From Candidatus Poribacteria bacterium (lineage in GTDB: Bacteria > Abyssobacteria > SURF-5): a stretch of DNA of 64,000 nt. Where the stretch lies: the NCBI GenBank assembly GCA_016215705.1, contig JACRIR010000150.1, positions 1-64,000 of the forward strand, read 5' to 3'. The translations under genes were made by a program, and so were the position numbers. Below the pieces are notes generated by a model. That model made no database searches and was not told where the DNA came from. It saw nothing but the letters and a program-made list of their open reading frames with translations. The number at the start of each line of letters is the position of its first letter. Position 1 is the first letter of the stretch. Below, piece after piece: positions 63,107-64,000 of this stretch.

Positions 63107-64000
63107 TGGTTTGGCCTGTGATGAGTTCCAGAATCTCCTCGCGTGTCGTCGTTGCCGTGCCGCTTTTCATGACGACGAGCGCAGCCGCAAAATTCGCCAG
63201 ATTGGCGGATTCCGCAAATGTGCCGCCGGCAAGCAGTCCAAGTGTGGCCGTTGCGGCAACCGTGTCGCCCGCCCCCGAGACATCGACTATATCTTCGCCT
63301 CCGCAGATGGGGATATCGACGGTCGGCGCATCTTTTTCAAAAAGCATCATGCCGCGGTTGCCGCGAGTTATCAGGACCGCCGCGTTTCCCGTGCATTCGA
63401 GAAGTTTCCGGCCCGCCCTGACGACGTCGGCCTCCGATGTAATCGCGATACCTGTCGCCGCCTCGGCCTCGGCCTCGTTCGGCGTAGCAAGCGCAACACC
63501 TGTGAGCTCGCAGAGCCGCGAACGCGAATCCACCACGACAACTTTCTCGCGGGCCAGTTTCTTGATCAATTGCATAAGACGCGGACACATTACGTCGTAG
63601 TCGTAGTCCGAGACGATGATTCCATCGATCTCCGGCACAATCGCATCCAGCCGCTCGACCAGAAGATTCTCCGTTGCGGGGGAAATCGGATTCGACGGCT
63701 CGCGATCAATGCGTATCACCTGCTGCTTTGTTGTGTGCAAGTCACCCGCCATGATTCGCGTCTTGGTGATCGTATGGCGGGTCTCATCCACAACAATCCC
63801 CATAGGTCGAGCGAGGCGTCCATCAAAAAACTGGATGACTGCGTGGCCCGGAGCGTCGTTGCCGACGACTCCGATTGGGTGGACAGTGGCTCCCAGTGCC
63901 ATGAGGTTGTGCGCCGTGTTGGCGGCGCTTCCGGGAACGAGCTTCTCGCTTTCATGGCGGACCACTATGACGGGCGCCTCGCGCGATAGTTTGTGTGGCT
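63021..64000 (-). CDS. rfaE1: D-glycero-beta-D-manno-heptose-7-phosphate kinase, N-terminus outside the window
   Basis: Frame stays open to the edge: ..LSREAPVIVVRHESEKLVPGSAANTAHNLMALGA; DVSGAGDTVAATATLGLLAGG. Confidence 0.92.
   Translation of the reverse strand, partial: PHKLSREAPVIVVRHESEKLVPGSAANTAHNLMALGATVHPIGVVGNDAPGHAVIQFFDGRLARPMGIVVDETRHTITKTRIMAGDLHTTKQQVIRIDREPSNPISPATENLLVERLDAIVPEIDGIIVSDYDYDVMCPRLMQLIKKLAREKVVVVDSRSRLCELTGVALATPNEAEAEAATGIAITSEADVVRAGRKLLECTGNAAVLITRGNRGMMLFEKDAPTVDIPICGGEDIVDVSGAGDTVAATATLGLLAGGTFAESANLANFAAALVVMKSGTATTTREEILELITGQTNDQTDKKSQHSGQNDRDPQEAGQTYRHG

Overview
This 64 kb bacterial window looks like a Gram-negative lineage: it carries Kdo/heptose LPS genes, an MsbA-like exporter and lipid A-type GT-C enzymes. 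From left to right it contains: (i) a left-edge transposase C-terminus, katG and a decayed transposase tail, followed by a small DUF4258/YgiT-like toxin-antitoxin-like pair; (ii) guaB-guaA; (iii) an envelope-glycolipid locus with a GT2, a LAB_N protein, three GT39/ArnT-like GT-C proteins (one fused to a calcineurin-like phosphoesterase), a GspF-N-like membrane protein, a lipoprotein and a PlsC-like acyltransferase; (iv) a purine operon, purB-C-F-M-L-Q-H(N-terminal domain only)-D-E, in which PurL has a tandem PurS-like N-terminus; (v) trpD-C-F-B-A and a PmbA/TldD-like gene; (vi) membrane GT-C-like proteins, an acyltransferase-3, a FecR/DUF6600-like protein and a GMC oxidoreductase; (vii) groES-groEL with a CIRCE element; (viii) rsmA-pdxA-kdsB-msbA and an LPS core cluster with several GT4s, a tandem WaaP/Kdo-kinase-like protein, a GT2, and split rfaE2/rfaE1 running off the right edge. 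Intergenic spacers hold several families of dispersed palindromic repeats, including two composite 69 bp and two composite 75 bp elements with compensatory arm changes. I judge the GT-C/phosphoesterase fusion locus, the composite palindromic repeats and the tandem kinase protein the most novel items. Product names come from motif recognition by eye; no database search was run.
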